A DNA stretch of 64,000 nt, taken from contig JAMLGK010000007.1 of NCBI GenBank assembly GCA_023957995.1, positions 62,001-126,000 on the forward strand, written 5' to 3'. The notes under the pieces are model-generated. The model did not search any database, had not been told where the DNA came from, and was given only the letters and a program-made list of their open reading frames with translations. Position 1 is the first letter of the stretch. Each line of letters opens with the position of its first letter. The position numbers were made by a program, and so were the translations under genes. This document shows positions 8,777-15,379 of the stretch, piece by piece. The stretch is from Microthrixaceae bacterium. Its GTDB lineage: Bacteria; Actinomycetota; Acidimicrobiia; Acidimicrobiales; Microtrichaceae.

Positions 8777-10260
8777 CGGGTGTCCTGTTCGGGTAGGGCC
8801 AACTCGGTGAAGTAGTCGTCCACGATCTCGGTCACGCACCGGTTGGCGCCGTAGGCGGTGTGTCCGTCCATGTCCGCCACCACGAGGACCCCGGAGTCGA
8901 GCGAGTCCGCCACCGCCTCCGCGTTGAGGAGCGGAGTGGCGGGGTCGCCCGTGTTTCCGACGACCAGGATGGGTGGAGCATCGGGCGCGGTCAACGCCGC
9001 CGGTTCGTCCTGCGCAGGTGCCGCCCAGGTCGCGCACGGCAGCATCTCGTTGGCCACCGTCGGCCCGAAGCGTGCGGACACCTCCGTGGCGCGCGCGGCG
9101 AACCCGCGGTACTGCTCCTGTCCCGCGGGTGGAGCTGAATCGGTGCACACGACCCCGGCATAGGGCCCGTAGGACCCGATCGACACATACGAGGACGCCA
9201 GCTGTGCAAGTGAGTCGCCCCGACCATCCTCCGCGGCTGCCAGCGCGGGTCCGAGCAACGTCCAGCCGTCCGGCAGGTAGGCGGTGTAGGTAGCGGCGGT
9301 GGCCACCTCGGCGGGACCGACCTCACCGCTCGAACCCGCGGACAACGGCTGCTCCTCGAGCGCCGCAACGACGCGGTCGTAGCTGGCTTCGAGGTCCTCG
9401 ACCCCACACGCTGCGGCCCCGGCCTGTGAGCACCGGCGGGTCTGTTCGGCGAAGGAGGTGTCGAAGGCCTCCACCTGGCCCAGGAGGAATTCCTCGAAAC
9501 CCTGGGACGGGTCGACCACACCGTCGAGCACCATCGCGCGGATCCGGTCGCCGAACATCTCCGCGTAGGCCTGGCCGATGTGGGTTCCGTAGGAGAACCC
9601 GAGGTAGTTGAGCTTCTCCGCTCCCAGCGCCAGCCTGATCCCCTCGAGATCACGGGCCACCTCGTCGGTGTGGAGGTGCTCCAGCAGCTCGGGAGCGGCC
9701 TCGGCACAGTCCGCGGCGACCTCGGCTGCGGCAGTCTCCAGCGCTTCGGTCTCCTGGGCGTCATCCGGGGAAGGATCGGCTGCGTACAGCTCCCGGACGT
9801 GTGCATCGCAGTCCACCGAGGTTGACCGTCCGACCCCCCGTGGATCCCACGAAACGAGGTCGAAGTCCGTCCCCAGCGTCGTTTCGCCGGCGAAGGGACC
9901 GAGATAGTCGATCCCCGAGGCGCCCGGTCCGCCCGGATTGACCAGGAGCGATCCGGAGCGATCGCCCGTGGCGCGGATCCGTGCCAGGGCCAGCTCGATG
10001 GTCTCACCATCGGGATCGGACCAGTCGAGCGGCACCGCGAGGGCAGCACATTCCTGGGCGCGGGATGCCGGATCGGCTCCCGAACCGTCACAGGTCGACC
10101 ACTGGAGGGCTTCGGGTTGCCACCCGGCCGGGAAACCCGATTCCTCGGCAGGCGCAGCCGTGACCGTCTCGGGGGGCTGGCTCTCGTCGTCCGCCGAGCC
10201 GCCGCCGCAGCCTGCGAGTACCGCCAGCGCCGCCACCAGTGGCAGGGCGCGTGAGGTCAC
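8770..10260 (-). CDS. Secreted alpha/beta-hydrolase lipoprotein, TAP-like (peptidase S33 type)
   Basis: A 496-residue exported hydrolase similar to Streptomyces tripeptidyl aminopeptidases. The N-terminus is a lipoprotein signal with lipobox LAGC near residue 17, followed by a Ser/Glu/Pro-rich tether. The oxyanion motif is NPGGPGASG, the nucleophile elbow GFSYGTHIG, the acid NTGDPATP and the His MDGHTAYG. The C-terminal TAP-like domain has spaced cysteines including the terminal one. GTG at 10260 overlaps the maoC stop as GTGA. It probably cleaves short peptides or esters at the cell surface; the exact substrate is not known. Confidence 0.85.
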   Translation of the reverse strand: MTSRALPLVAALAVLAGCGGGSADDESQPPETVTAAPAEESGFPAGWQPEALQWSTCDGSGADPASRAQECAALAVPLDWSDPDGETIELALARIRATGDRSGSLLVNPGGPGASGIDYLGPFAGETTLGTDFDLVSWDPRGVGRSTSVDCDAHVRELYAADPSPDDAQETEALETAAAEVAADCAEAAPELLEHLHTDEVARDLEGIRLALGAEKLNYLGFSYGTHIGQAYAEMFGDRIRAMVLDGVVDPSQGFEEFLLGQVEAFDTSFAEQTRRCSQAGAAACGVEDLEASYDRVVAALEEQPLSAGSSGEVGPAEVATAATYTAYLPDGWTLLGPALAAAEDGRGDSLAQLASSYVSIGSYGPYAGVVCTDSAPPAGQEQYRGFAARATEVSARFGPTVANEMLPCATWAAPAQDEPAALTAPDAPPILVVGNTGDPATPLLNAEAVADSLDSGVLVVADMDGHTAYGANRCVTEIVDDYFTELALPEQDTRC

Positions 10261-10718
10261 TCGTAGTAGCGGAAGATGATCTCCGCAACGCAGGCAGGCT
10301 TGGGTGCACCCTCCACCTCGAAGGTGAAGGTCATCTGCACCTGGGCGCCGTCGCCGGGAAGTCGTTCCACCGAATCGAGCTGTGCTCCGAGGCGGAGGTT
10401 GGATCCCACAGGAACCGGTGAGGGGAAGCGCACCTTGCCGGCGCCGTAGTTGACGCCCATGCGCACACCGCTGACGGTCATGATGGTGGGCATGAGGACC
10501 GGCCCCAGCGACAGCGTGAGGTAGCCGTGCGCGATCGGGCCACCGAAGGGCGACTCCTTGGCAGCACGTTCGGGATCCACGTGGATCCACTGGTGGTCGC
10601 CGGTCGCGTCGGCGAAGGTGTTCACCCGCTCCTGGGTGATCTCCAGCCAGTCGGAGTAGCCGAGGTGTTCACCGACGAGGGCTTCGAGTCCGGAAATGCC
10701 TTCAACAGTCTTTGCCAT
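10257..10718 (-). CDS. MaoC-family (R)-hydratase, HtdZ (Rv0130)-like
   Basis: A 153-residue single hot-dog hydratase. The family block FADATGDHQWIHVDPERA carries the catalytic Asp and His, followed by GPIAHGYLTLSL. From memory this matches mycobacterial HtdZ/Rv0130, a 3-hydroxyacyl-thioester dehydratase, almost residue for residue in these blocks. ATG 10718 is chosen because a GATGAT -10-like box lies 6 nt upstream; an earlier in-frame start exists at 10748. It leads the operon with the TAP-like hydrolase, HAD and LPG-like genes. Confidence 0.88.
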   Translation of the reverse strand: MAKTVEGISGLEALVGEHLGYSDWLEITQERVNTFADATGDHQWIHVDPERAAKESPFGGPIAHGYLTLSLGPVLMPTIMTVSGVRMGVNYGAGKVRFPSPVPVGSNLRLGAQLDSVERLPGDGAQVQMTFTFEVEGAPKPACVAEIIFRYYE

Positions 10719-10724
10719 CGGAGA

Positions 10725-10730
10725 ATCATC
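10725..10730 (-). promoter_or_regulatory. -10-like box (GATGAT) of maoC operon
   Basis: GATGAT lies 6 nt before the ATG at 10718. It keeps the conserved A2 and T6 positions, but the first base is not T, so it is weaker than the others listed. Confidence 0.3.
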
Positions 10731-10784
10731 GCGCATCGGCCACGCCATGGCTCCACCCGGGAGTCGAGAAACGCGGCAGCTCGC

Positions 10785-11198
10785 TCAGCTGAACCAGATC
10801 TTGGCGTGCTCCCGCGACTGGGTGTGCAACAGCAACACGATGAGCGCGTACTCGAACATCGCGTTGATGAGGTTGCCGCCGATCAGGATGTAGCCGAGGT
10901 GGGAGAGGGGCCCGCCAGCGGAGAGGGTGTCGACGAGGCGGGCCGCGATGGGCAGGAACGACGCGGCGATCGCCACCTGGTAGCCGACCTTCTTCTCGTT
11001 CGCGATACCCCAGGCTCCGTAGATGTACCCGGCGATCGACCCCAGGACGATGATGCGTCCGAAGAAGCTGAACTGCACCGACCGGTTGACCGCGACGGTC
11101 AGGAAGCCCAGGACGGCCCAGAAGGCATCGAAGTAGAGCAGGAACTGGCTGATCACCAGGGTCTGGGGCAGGCGGGGGTTGAACCATCGGGACGGCAT
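10785..11198 (-). CDS. Small integral membrane protein, function unknown
   Basis: A 137-residue protein with about four hydrophobic segments, for example LVISQFLLYFDAFWAVLGFL near the N-terminus and ALIVLLLHTQ near the C-terminus. I do not recognise the family; a conserved actinobacterial small membrane protein is the best description. ATG 11198 is the natural start, since upstream sequence in frame is Arg/Pro-rich and antisense to the next gene. Its start codon and that of the divergent nucleotidyltransferase gene overlap in a single CATG. Confidence 0.65.
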   Translation of the reverse strand: MPSRWFNPRLPQTLVISQFLLYFDAFWAVLGFLTVAVNRSVQFSFFGRIIVLGSIAGYIYGAWGIANEKKVGYQVAIAASFLPIAARLVDTLSAGGPLSHLGYILIGGNLINAMFEYALIVLLLHTQSREHAKIWFS

Positions 11199-12093
11199 GG
11201 CTGACAGTTTGGCAGGACTCGTGCTGGCGGCCGGAGCCGGCACCCGTCTGCATCCCCTGACCCGGCTGCTGCCCAAGGCATTGTGCCCGCTCGGTGACCG
11301 GGCACTGCTCGACCACGCACTCGGTCAGTTCCCGTCGACCCCGGGCGCAACGGGTCACGATCCTCCTCGGCGACGCGTCGAGGACCTGGCGGTCAACGTG
11401 CACCACGGTGCCGAAGCGATCATCGAGCACCTGGAGGCGCGCGGGTTTGAGTCAGGGGTGCTGGAGGCTGCGGCGGCGGTACACGTCTCCCACGAGCGAC
11501 AGGCGCCGCTCGGAACGGCGGGAGCTGTGGGCAACCTTCGTGGGTGGTTGGATGGGCGGGACCTGGTGGTGCTCAATGCCGACACCTGGATAGCGGGGCC
11601 TCGGGGACGGGCGGTGACGCGGTTGCTGGAGGCCTGGGACGGTGAGCGCGTGGCGGTGCTCACCGACACACCCGGTGTCTTCGGGCCCCGCAGTTCGGTG
11701 GTGGCCTCGGTGCTGCCCTGGGCAGCGGCCCGCTCCCTCGGCTCGGATCCGCAAGGGTTGTGGGAGGCACTCTGGGCACGCGAGGTCGCCGTGGGTCGCC
11801 TGCAGGCCGTCCACACCGAACTGGTCGCCCTCGACTGCGGCACGCCGGCTCGCTATCTCGTGGCGAACCTCTTCTGGGCCCGTGAACGCGCGCCTCACGG
11901 CGAGCTCGACGCCGCCTGGATACACCCCGATGCGGTGGTGAACGGACGGGTCTCTGCTTCGGTCGTGGGCGCCGGAGCGATGGTCGATGGCACGGTGGGC
12001 GACTGCGTTGTCTGGCCGGGCGCCCGGGTCCATTCCGGCGAGACCCTCCAGCGCGCGATCCGCGGCGGCGGTCGAACCGTGCTCGTGCGCTGA
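11197..12093 (+). CDS. NTP-transferase (mannose-1-phosphate guanylyltransferase-like)
   Basis: A 298-residue sugar nucleotidyltransferase-like protein. The nucleotide-binding signature GLVLAAGAGTRLHPLTR with PKALCPLGDRALLDHAL covers residues about 6-40. A sugar/NDP block LGTAGAV and VVLNADTW carrying the metal-binding Asp follow. A short C-terminal segment (IHPDAVV...GAGAMVDGTVGDCVVWPGARV) has hexapeptide-repeat spacing of a left-handed beta-helix. Residues between ALGQF and VEDLAVNVHHG are atypical (Pro/Arg-rich), as if locally diverged. The sugar is unknown. The start is set by the glycine-rich loop near the N-terminus. Confidence 0.8.
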   Translation: MADSLAGLVLAAGAGTRLHPLTRLLPKALCPLGDRALLDHALGQFPSTPGATGHDPPRRRVEDLAVNVHHGAEAIIEHLEARGFESGVLEAAAAVHVSHERQAPLGTAGAVGNLRGWLDGRDLVVLNADTWIAGPRGRAVTRLLEAWDGERVAVLTDTPGVFGPRSSVVASVLPWAAARSLGSDPQGLWEALWAREVAVGRLQAVHTELVALDCGTPARYLVANLFWARERAPHGELDAAWIHPDAVVNGRVSASVVGAGAMVDGTVGDCVVWPGARVHSGETLQRAIRGGGRTVLVR

Positions 12094-12100
12094 ACCCTTG

Positions 12101-12157
12101 TTGGATTGTTGAACTGAGGTTGGACTGTTGAACTGAGGTTCGATGGTTGAACTGAGG
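12101..12157. repeat. Three 19-bp tandem units downstream of the nucleotidyltransferase gene
   Basis: Units at 12101-12119, 12120-12138 and 12139-12157 share gttgaactgagg with small variations in the first seven bases; a decayed fourth unit follows. The TGAAC core resembles the sequence at the upstream gene's stop codon. Confidence 0.85.
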
Positions 12158-12198
12158 CTCGATCGTCGACCCTGCTCAGGAGAGATCGCTGAATCTGT

Positions 12199-13338
12199 TC
12201 AGGAGAGCCTGCGGGGAGCCCTCACAGCCGTGGCCTCGTGGCCTGCGCGTAGCTGTCCACAGGCGGCATCGATGTCGGACCCACGGGTGTCACGGATCGT
12301 GACGTTCACCCCGGCGTCGGTGAGCCGCCTGGCGAAGGCGTGGACCCGGTTGCGCGACGAGCCACGCACCTCGTAGCCGGGGGTCGGATTGAGAGGGATG
12401 AGGTTCACGTGTGCCGACAGCCTGCGGGCGAGCGGCACGAGGCGGTCGGCATCCTCGAAGCGGTCGTTCACGTCGCTTATGAGGGCCCACTCGAAACTGA
12501 TCCTCCGTCGGGTGGCGCTGAAGTACTGCTCGCAGGCCTCCATCAACACCTCCAGCGGCCAGCGCCGGTTGATCGGGACCAGCTCGTTCCGGAGGTCGTC
12601 ATCCGCGGCGTGCAGTGAGACGGCGAGGTTGACCGGTAGGTCGGCTTCGGCCAGTCGGCGGATCCCGGGTACGAGACCGACGGTGGAGATCGTGATGTGA
12701 CGGGCGCCGATCCCGACGTCGTCGTGGAGGCGCCGCACGGCTTCCCAGGTGGGATCGAAGTTGGCCATGGGTTCACCCATGCCCATGAACACGATGTTGG
12801 ACACCCTGTTGCCCGAAACCCTGTTGCCCGAAATGGTGCTGCCGGAATTGGTGCTGCCGGAACTGGTGCTGCCGGAACCCGAGCGGGATCGGCCGATGCG
12901 GTGCGCCCCGATCACTTGCTCGACCATCTCCCCGGTGCTCAGGTGGCGTTCGAATCCGGCCTGTCCGGTGGCGCAGAAGCTGCACCCCATGGCACAACCC
13001 GCCTGGGAGGACACACACACCGTGGTTCGGCCGCCCTGCTGCGGATAGTGCATCAGGACCGTCTCCACCGTCGCACCGTCAGCCAGTTCCCAGAGCACCT
13101 TGAGCGTGTCGCCGTTGTCGGACACCGACTGGGTCGTCGGTCGCAGGGTGTTCGGGTAGGCATCCGCCAGGCGTTGACGCAGACCCTTGGGCACGTTGGT
13201 CAACTCCTCCAACGACCGCATCTGGGCGTACATCCCCTCCCAGAGCTGGTCGACGCGATAGCCGGGCTCGTCCCCCAGAGCCTCCCCCAACTCCGCTCGG
13301 GTGAGGTCGTAGAGCCCTCGGGCTCCCGGCGGGGTCAC
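12199..13338 (-). CDS. rlmN: 23S rRNA (adenine-C2)-methyltransferase RlmN
   Basis: Radical-SAM enzyme that methylates A2503 of 23S rRNA and A37 of some tRNAs. The CxxxCxxC cluster motif is CAMGCSFC, preceded by VCVSSQAG. MGMGEPMANFD, the SAM-binding STVGLVPGI and the conserved Cys-containing C-terminal region (AACGQL) are present. It has 379 residues, with an unusual Ser/Gly/Thr-rich insertion of about 25 residues just before NIVFMGMGEP, encoded by 15-bp tandem repeats. The GTG start overlaps the mshD stop as GTGA, so the two are translationally coupled. Confidence 0.95.
   Translation of the reverse strand: MTPPGARGLYDLTRAELGEALGDEPGYRVDQLWEGMYAQMRSLEELTNVPKGLRQRLADAYPNTLRPTTQSVSDNGDTLKVLWELADGATVETVLMHYPQQGGRTTVCVSSQAGCAMGCSFCATGQAGFERHLSTGEMVEQVIGAHRIGRSRSGSGSTSSGSTNSGSTISGNRVSGNRVSNIVFMGMGEPMANFDPTWEAVRRLHDDVGIGARHITISTVGLVPGIRRLAEADLPVNLAVSLHAADDDLRNELVPINRRWPLEVLMEACEQYFSATRRRISFEWALISDVNDRFEDADRLVPLARRLSAHVNLIPLNPTPGYEVRGSSRNRVHAFARRLTDAGVNVTIRDTRGSDIDAACGQLRAGHEATAVRAPRRLS
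12805..12879. repeat. Five 15-bp in-frame tandem units inside rlmN
   Basis: Two units of the cctgttgcccgaaaY type (12805-12834) are followed by three of the ggtgctgccggaaNN type (12835-12879). On the coding strand they give five-residue repeats (SGST and SGNR types) inserted before the FMGMGEP core of RlmN. Confidence 0.9.
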
Positions 13339-14084
13339 CGTGGCCCGCCGGTCGGCGCATAGCCACCGCGCCGTTGGTGCACACCGAAGCCCATTCGCTC
13401 GTACATCCGCATCGCCGGTTCGTTGTCCTCTTCGGTGTACAGCATCGCCGTTCCCAACCCCTTCGAGGCGAGGTGGTCGAGTCCGGCGGCCACCAGAGCG
13501 GGGCCGAGCCTGGTCCCGTGGCGCGACGGGTGCGCACCGATCACCCAGATCTCCCCGAGCGCCGGATCCCCGTTCGCGATCAGTTCCGGATCATCCGCCG
13601 GATGTACCCGGGTCCAACAGAAGCCGTCGATGCCCGGGTCGGAGCCCGCTACCGCGTCGGTGACCACCTGTCCGGTGGATGGAGCTCCAGCGGATGGCGT
13701 GCCGGTGGGAGGGGAGTCGTGCACCAGGATTCCAGCGGGATCCACCCAATCCTGATCCAGGGCCGAATCCAGGTCCGCCAGATCCCAGTTGCCCTGTTCG
13801 GGATGCCAGTCGAAAGCAGCGTTGTTGACCACCAGCAGGTCGTGGCGGTCCCGCGCCGGATCGAACGGTCTGGTGGTGATAGCAGGGATTCCCTCCAGCG
13901 CCGGGGCGTCGAGCGGTAGTGGTCGCCTCAGCTGGACGAGTGTGCGCACCCGGTCGAAGCCCCGCTCGGACATCTCGCGGTCGGCCCGGGTGAGGTCAAG
14001 CTCCCCGCCCTCGGCGATGCGCCACTCGAGACCGTCCGCAGCCGGAATGGAACGCGGCGTCGTCGGTCCGTCGTCGTTGCTCAC
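13335..14084 (-). CDS. mshD: Mycothiol synthase MshD (GNAT acetyltransferase)
   Basis: Acetyl-CoA:Cys-GlcN-Ins acetyltransferase, the last step of mycothiol synthesis. The C-terminal GNAT domain is strongly MshD-like: GEIWVIGAHPSRHGTRLGPALVAAG, then MLYTEEDN and YERMGFG. The middle block FDWHPEQGNWDLADL is also diagnostic. At 249 residues it is shorter than the usual 300-320; the N-terminal GNAT-like half is reduced. A Pro/Ser/Gly/Thr linker before FCWTRVHP comes from 15-bp tandem repeats. GTG 14084 follows a TACCCT box by 9 nt and is divergent from nth. Confidence 0.85.
   Translation of the reverse strand: MSNDDGPTTPRSIPAADGLEWRIAEGGELDLTRADREMSERGFDRVRTLVQLRRPLPLDAPALEGIPAITTRPFDPARDRHDLLVVNNAAFDWHPEQGNWDLADLDSALDQDWVDPAGILVHDSPPTGTPSAGAPSTGQVVTDAVAGSDPGIDGFCWTRVHPADDPELIANGDPALGEIWVIGAHPSRHGTRLGPALVAAGLDHLASKGLGTAMLYTEEDNEPAMRMYERMGFGVHQRRGGYAPTGGPR
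13671..13715. repeat. About three degenerate 15-bp units inside mshD
   Basis: Related 15-bp units (tccggtggatggagc, tccagcggatggcgt, gccggtgggagggga) encode consecutive five-residue P-x-x-G-x blocks in the MshD linker. The copies are more diverged than those in rlmN. Confidence 0.65.
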
Positions 14085-14093
14085 AGGTGTCGA

Positions 14094-14099
14094 AGGGTA
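14094..14099 (-). promoter_or_regulatory. -10 box (TACCCT) of mshD-rlmN
   Basis: TACCCT on the minus strand is 9 nt upstream of the GTG at 14084. It is only 6 bp from the nth -10 box on the other strand. Confidence 0.4.
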
Positions 14100-14105
14100 C
14101 GCGGC

Positions 14106-14111
14106 TACCGT
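14106..14111 (+). promoter_or_regulatory. -10 box (TACCGT) of nth
   Basis: TACCGT is followed by 6 nt and the GTG start of nth at 14118, a leaderless arrangement divergent from mshD. Confidence 0.5.
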
Positions 14112-14117
14112 GCCGAC

Positions 14118-14798
14118 GTGGCAACCGCAGAGGCACGTCCCGACCCTCCCGCCGGCGTGAGGCGCCCGCGTTCGGCCCGGGGCCGTGCGCGATGGACCAA
14201 CCAGCTGCTCGCCGAGGAGTATCCCGGAGTGGTCTGCGAACTCGACCACTCGAACGCGTTCGAGTTGCTCGCAGCCACCATCCTGTCGGCCCAGTGCACC
14301 GATGCGAGGGTCAACATGGTCACCCCGACGCTGTTCAGGCGCTACCCCACACCTGCGGACCTCGCCGGTGCTGATCCCGAGGAGCTGGAGGAGATCATCC
14401 ACTCGACCGGATTCTTCCGTTCGAAGGCGCGCAGTCTCATCGGGATGGCCAACGCGCTCGAGGATCGTTTCGGTGGCGAGGTCCCGTCAGCCATGAAGGA
14501 TCTGGTCGAGATCCCCGGAGTGGGACGAAAGACCGCCAACGTGGTGCGTTGCGTGGCTCTCGGCCTACCCGGTCTGCCGGTGGACACACACGTGTTGCGT
14601 CTGTCGCGGTTGCTCGAGCTCACCACCGAGACCGATCCGGTCAAGGTGGAACTGGAGCTCAACCCGATGGTGCCCGCCGACGAGCGCGGCGAGTTCAGCA
14701 TGCGGATGATCCTGCACGGGAGACGGGTGTGCTTCGCCCGCCGCCCACAATGTGCAGAGTGCGTTCTGGCCTGGTTCTGCCCCTCGGTGTCACTCTGA
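14118..14798 (+). CDS. nth: Endonuclease III (DNA glycosylase/AP lyase)
   Basis: Removes oxidised pyrimidines from DNA and cleaves the abasic site. The 226-residue protein has the helix-hairpin-helix LVEIPGVGRKTANVV with the catalytic Lys, then VDTHVLRLSRLL with the catalytic Asp. The C-terminal [4Fe-4S] motif has C-x6-C-x2-C-x5-C spacing (CFARRPQCAECVLAWFC). GTG 14118 is chosen for its 6-nt distance from a -10 box. The stop codon lies in a 14-bp duplicated unit. Confidence 0.95.
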   Translation: MATAEARPDPPAGVRRPRSARGRARWTNQLLAEEYPGVVCELDHSNAFELLAATILSAQCTDARVNMVTPTLFRRYPTPADLAGADPEELEEIIHSTGFFRSKARSLIGMANALEDRFGGEVPSAMKDLVEIPGVGRKTANVVRCVALGLPGLPVDTHVLRLSRLLELTTETDPVKVELELNPMVPADERGEFSMRMILHGRRVCFARRPQCAECVLAWFCPSVSL

Positions 14799-14822
14799 GG
14801 TGCTCGACCTGAAGTGCTCGAC
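14795..14822. repeat. 14-bp tandem duplication including the nth stop codon
   Basis: ctgaggtgctcgac (14795-14808) and ctgaagtgctcgac (14809-14822) match at 13 of 14 positions; the first contains the TGA of nth. Confidence 0.85.
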
Positions 14823-14907
14823 AACTGAACACTGTTGTGGTTGTGTAACACAGTCAGGTACCCGCCACCTGGCTCGCGATTTCGGGCTCCCGCCGCCCGA
14901 ATCGCAC

Positions 14908-14941
14908 GACCGGCGCCCTTCGGGGCGCCGGTCCATGTTTT
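14908..14941 (+). terminator. Rho-independent terminator after nth
   Basis: A perfect 11-bp stem (gaccggcgccc / gggcgccggtc) with a ttcg tetraloop is followed by catgtttt. It lies in the 259-bp spacer between the nth stop and the convergent coiled-coil gene; the rest of the spacer is mostly tandem repeat. Confidence 0.75.
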
Positions 14942-15069
14942 GTGGCAACCGTCAGCCCTGTGACAACCGTCAGCCCTGTGACAACCGCTCAGTTGTCCCT
15001 GTGACAACCGCTCAGTTGTCCCTGTGACAACCGCTCAGTTGTCCCTGTGACAACCGCTCAGTTGTCGCT
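14942..15069. repeat. Tandem array of 18- and 23-bp units overlapping a gene 3' end
   Basis: Two 18-bp units (gtgRcaaccgtcagccct, 14942-14977) are followed by four 23-bp units beginning gtgacaaccgctcagttgt (14978-15000, 15001-15023, 15024-15046, 15047-15069). The 23-bp units are identical except for one base in the last. The last unit contains the stop codon and final codons of the minus-strand gene at 15058-15246. There are no spacers, so this is not a CRISPR. Confidence 0.95.
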
Positions 15070-15246
15070 CAGGAGCGTGCGGTTGAGTCGGCGGTTGGCC
15101 GAACGCAGGTGCCGCTCCACGTCGTAGATGCCACCGAGCAGCTCATCGCGCTCGGTACCGCGCACCTCCTCGGCCACGGCCTCGAGACGTTCGATCATCT
15201 GGTCCAGCGTTGAGGACAGCGAAAGCAGGTCCGCCTCGAGTGACAT
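15058..15246 (-). CDS. 62-residue coiled-coil protein, unknown function
   Basis: A short, charged, predicted all-helical protein with heptad-like Leu spacing (LEADLLSLSSTLDQMIERLEAVAEEV...) and a basic C-terminal helix. I do not recognise a family. Third codon positions are G/C-rich like its neighbours and a TAGAAC box lies 6 nt upstream of ATG 15246, which support it as a real gene. Its 3' end has been copied into the adjacent tandem array, each copy repeating the stop codon. Confidence 0.6.
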   Translation of the reverse strand: MSLEADLLSLSSTLDQMIERLEAVAEEVRGTERDELLGGIYDVERHLRSANRRLNRTLLSDN

Positions 15247-15252
15247 CGCGCC

Positions 15253-15258
15253 GTTCTA
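15253..15258 (-). promoter_or_regulatory. -10-like box (TAGAAC) of coiled-coil gene
   Basis: TAGAAC is followed by 6 nt and the ATG at 15246. The last base is C rather than the consensus T. Confidence 0.3.
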
Positions 15259-15300
15259 GCAGTCGCGGCAACCCGTTGGTCCCCGCGGAGCACCTCTCTG

Positions 15301-15306
15301 TACCGT
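15301..15306 (+). promoter_or_regulatory. -10 box (TACCGT) of the his operon
   Basis: TACCGT places the transcription start near 15314, giving about a 50-nt leader before the hisD ATG. A GTG exactly 7 nt after the box opens the short reading frame at 15314-15379. Confidence 0.45.
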
Positions 15307-15313
15307 TGGGCTG

Positions 15314-15379
15314 GTGACCGACCGGTCCTCCCCACCGAGATGGGTCCCCTGCGACGAGGAGACATGGCGTTGCCACTGA
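15314..15379 (+). CDS. Possible leaderless upstream reading frame overlapping the hisD start
   Basis: A GTG 7 nt downstream of the his -10 box opens a 21-codon frame that ends at a TGA 13 nt past the first base of the hisD ATG. The peptide begins VTDRSSPPRW and ends WRCH. It has no histidine run, so it is not a classical his leader peptide. It could couple or limit hisD translation. No homology can be judged at this length. Confidence 0.3.
   Translation: MTDRSSPPRWVPCDEETWRCH

Noticed and set aside
14942..15069. Possible CRISPR array
   Set aside because: The 18- and 23-bp units abut directly with no unique spacers and no cas genes are near.
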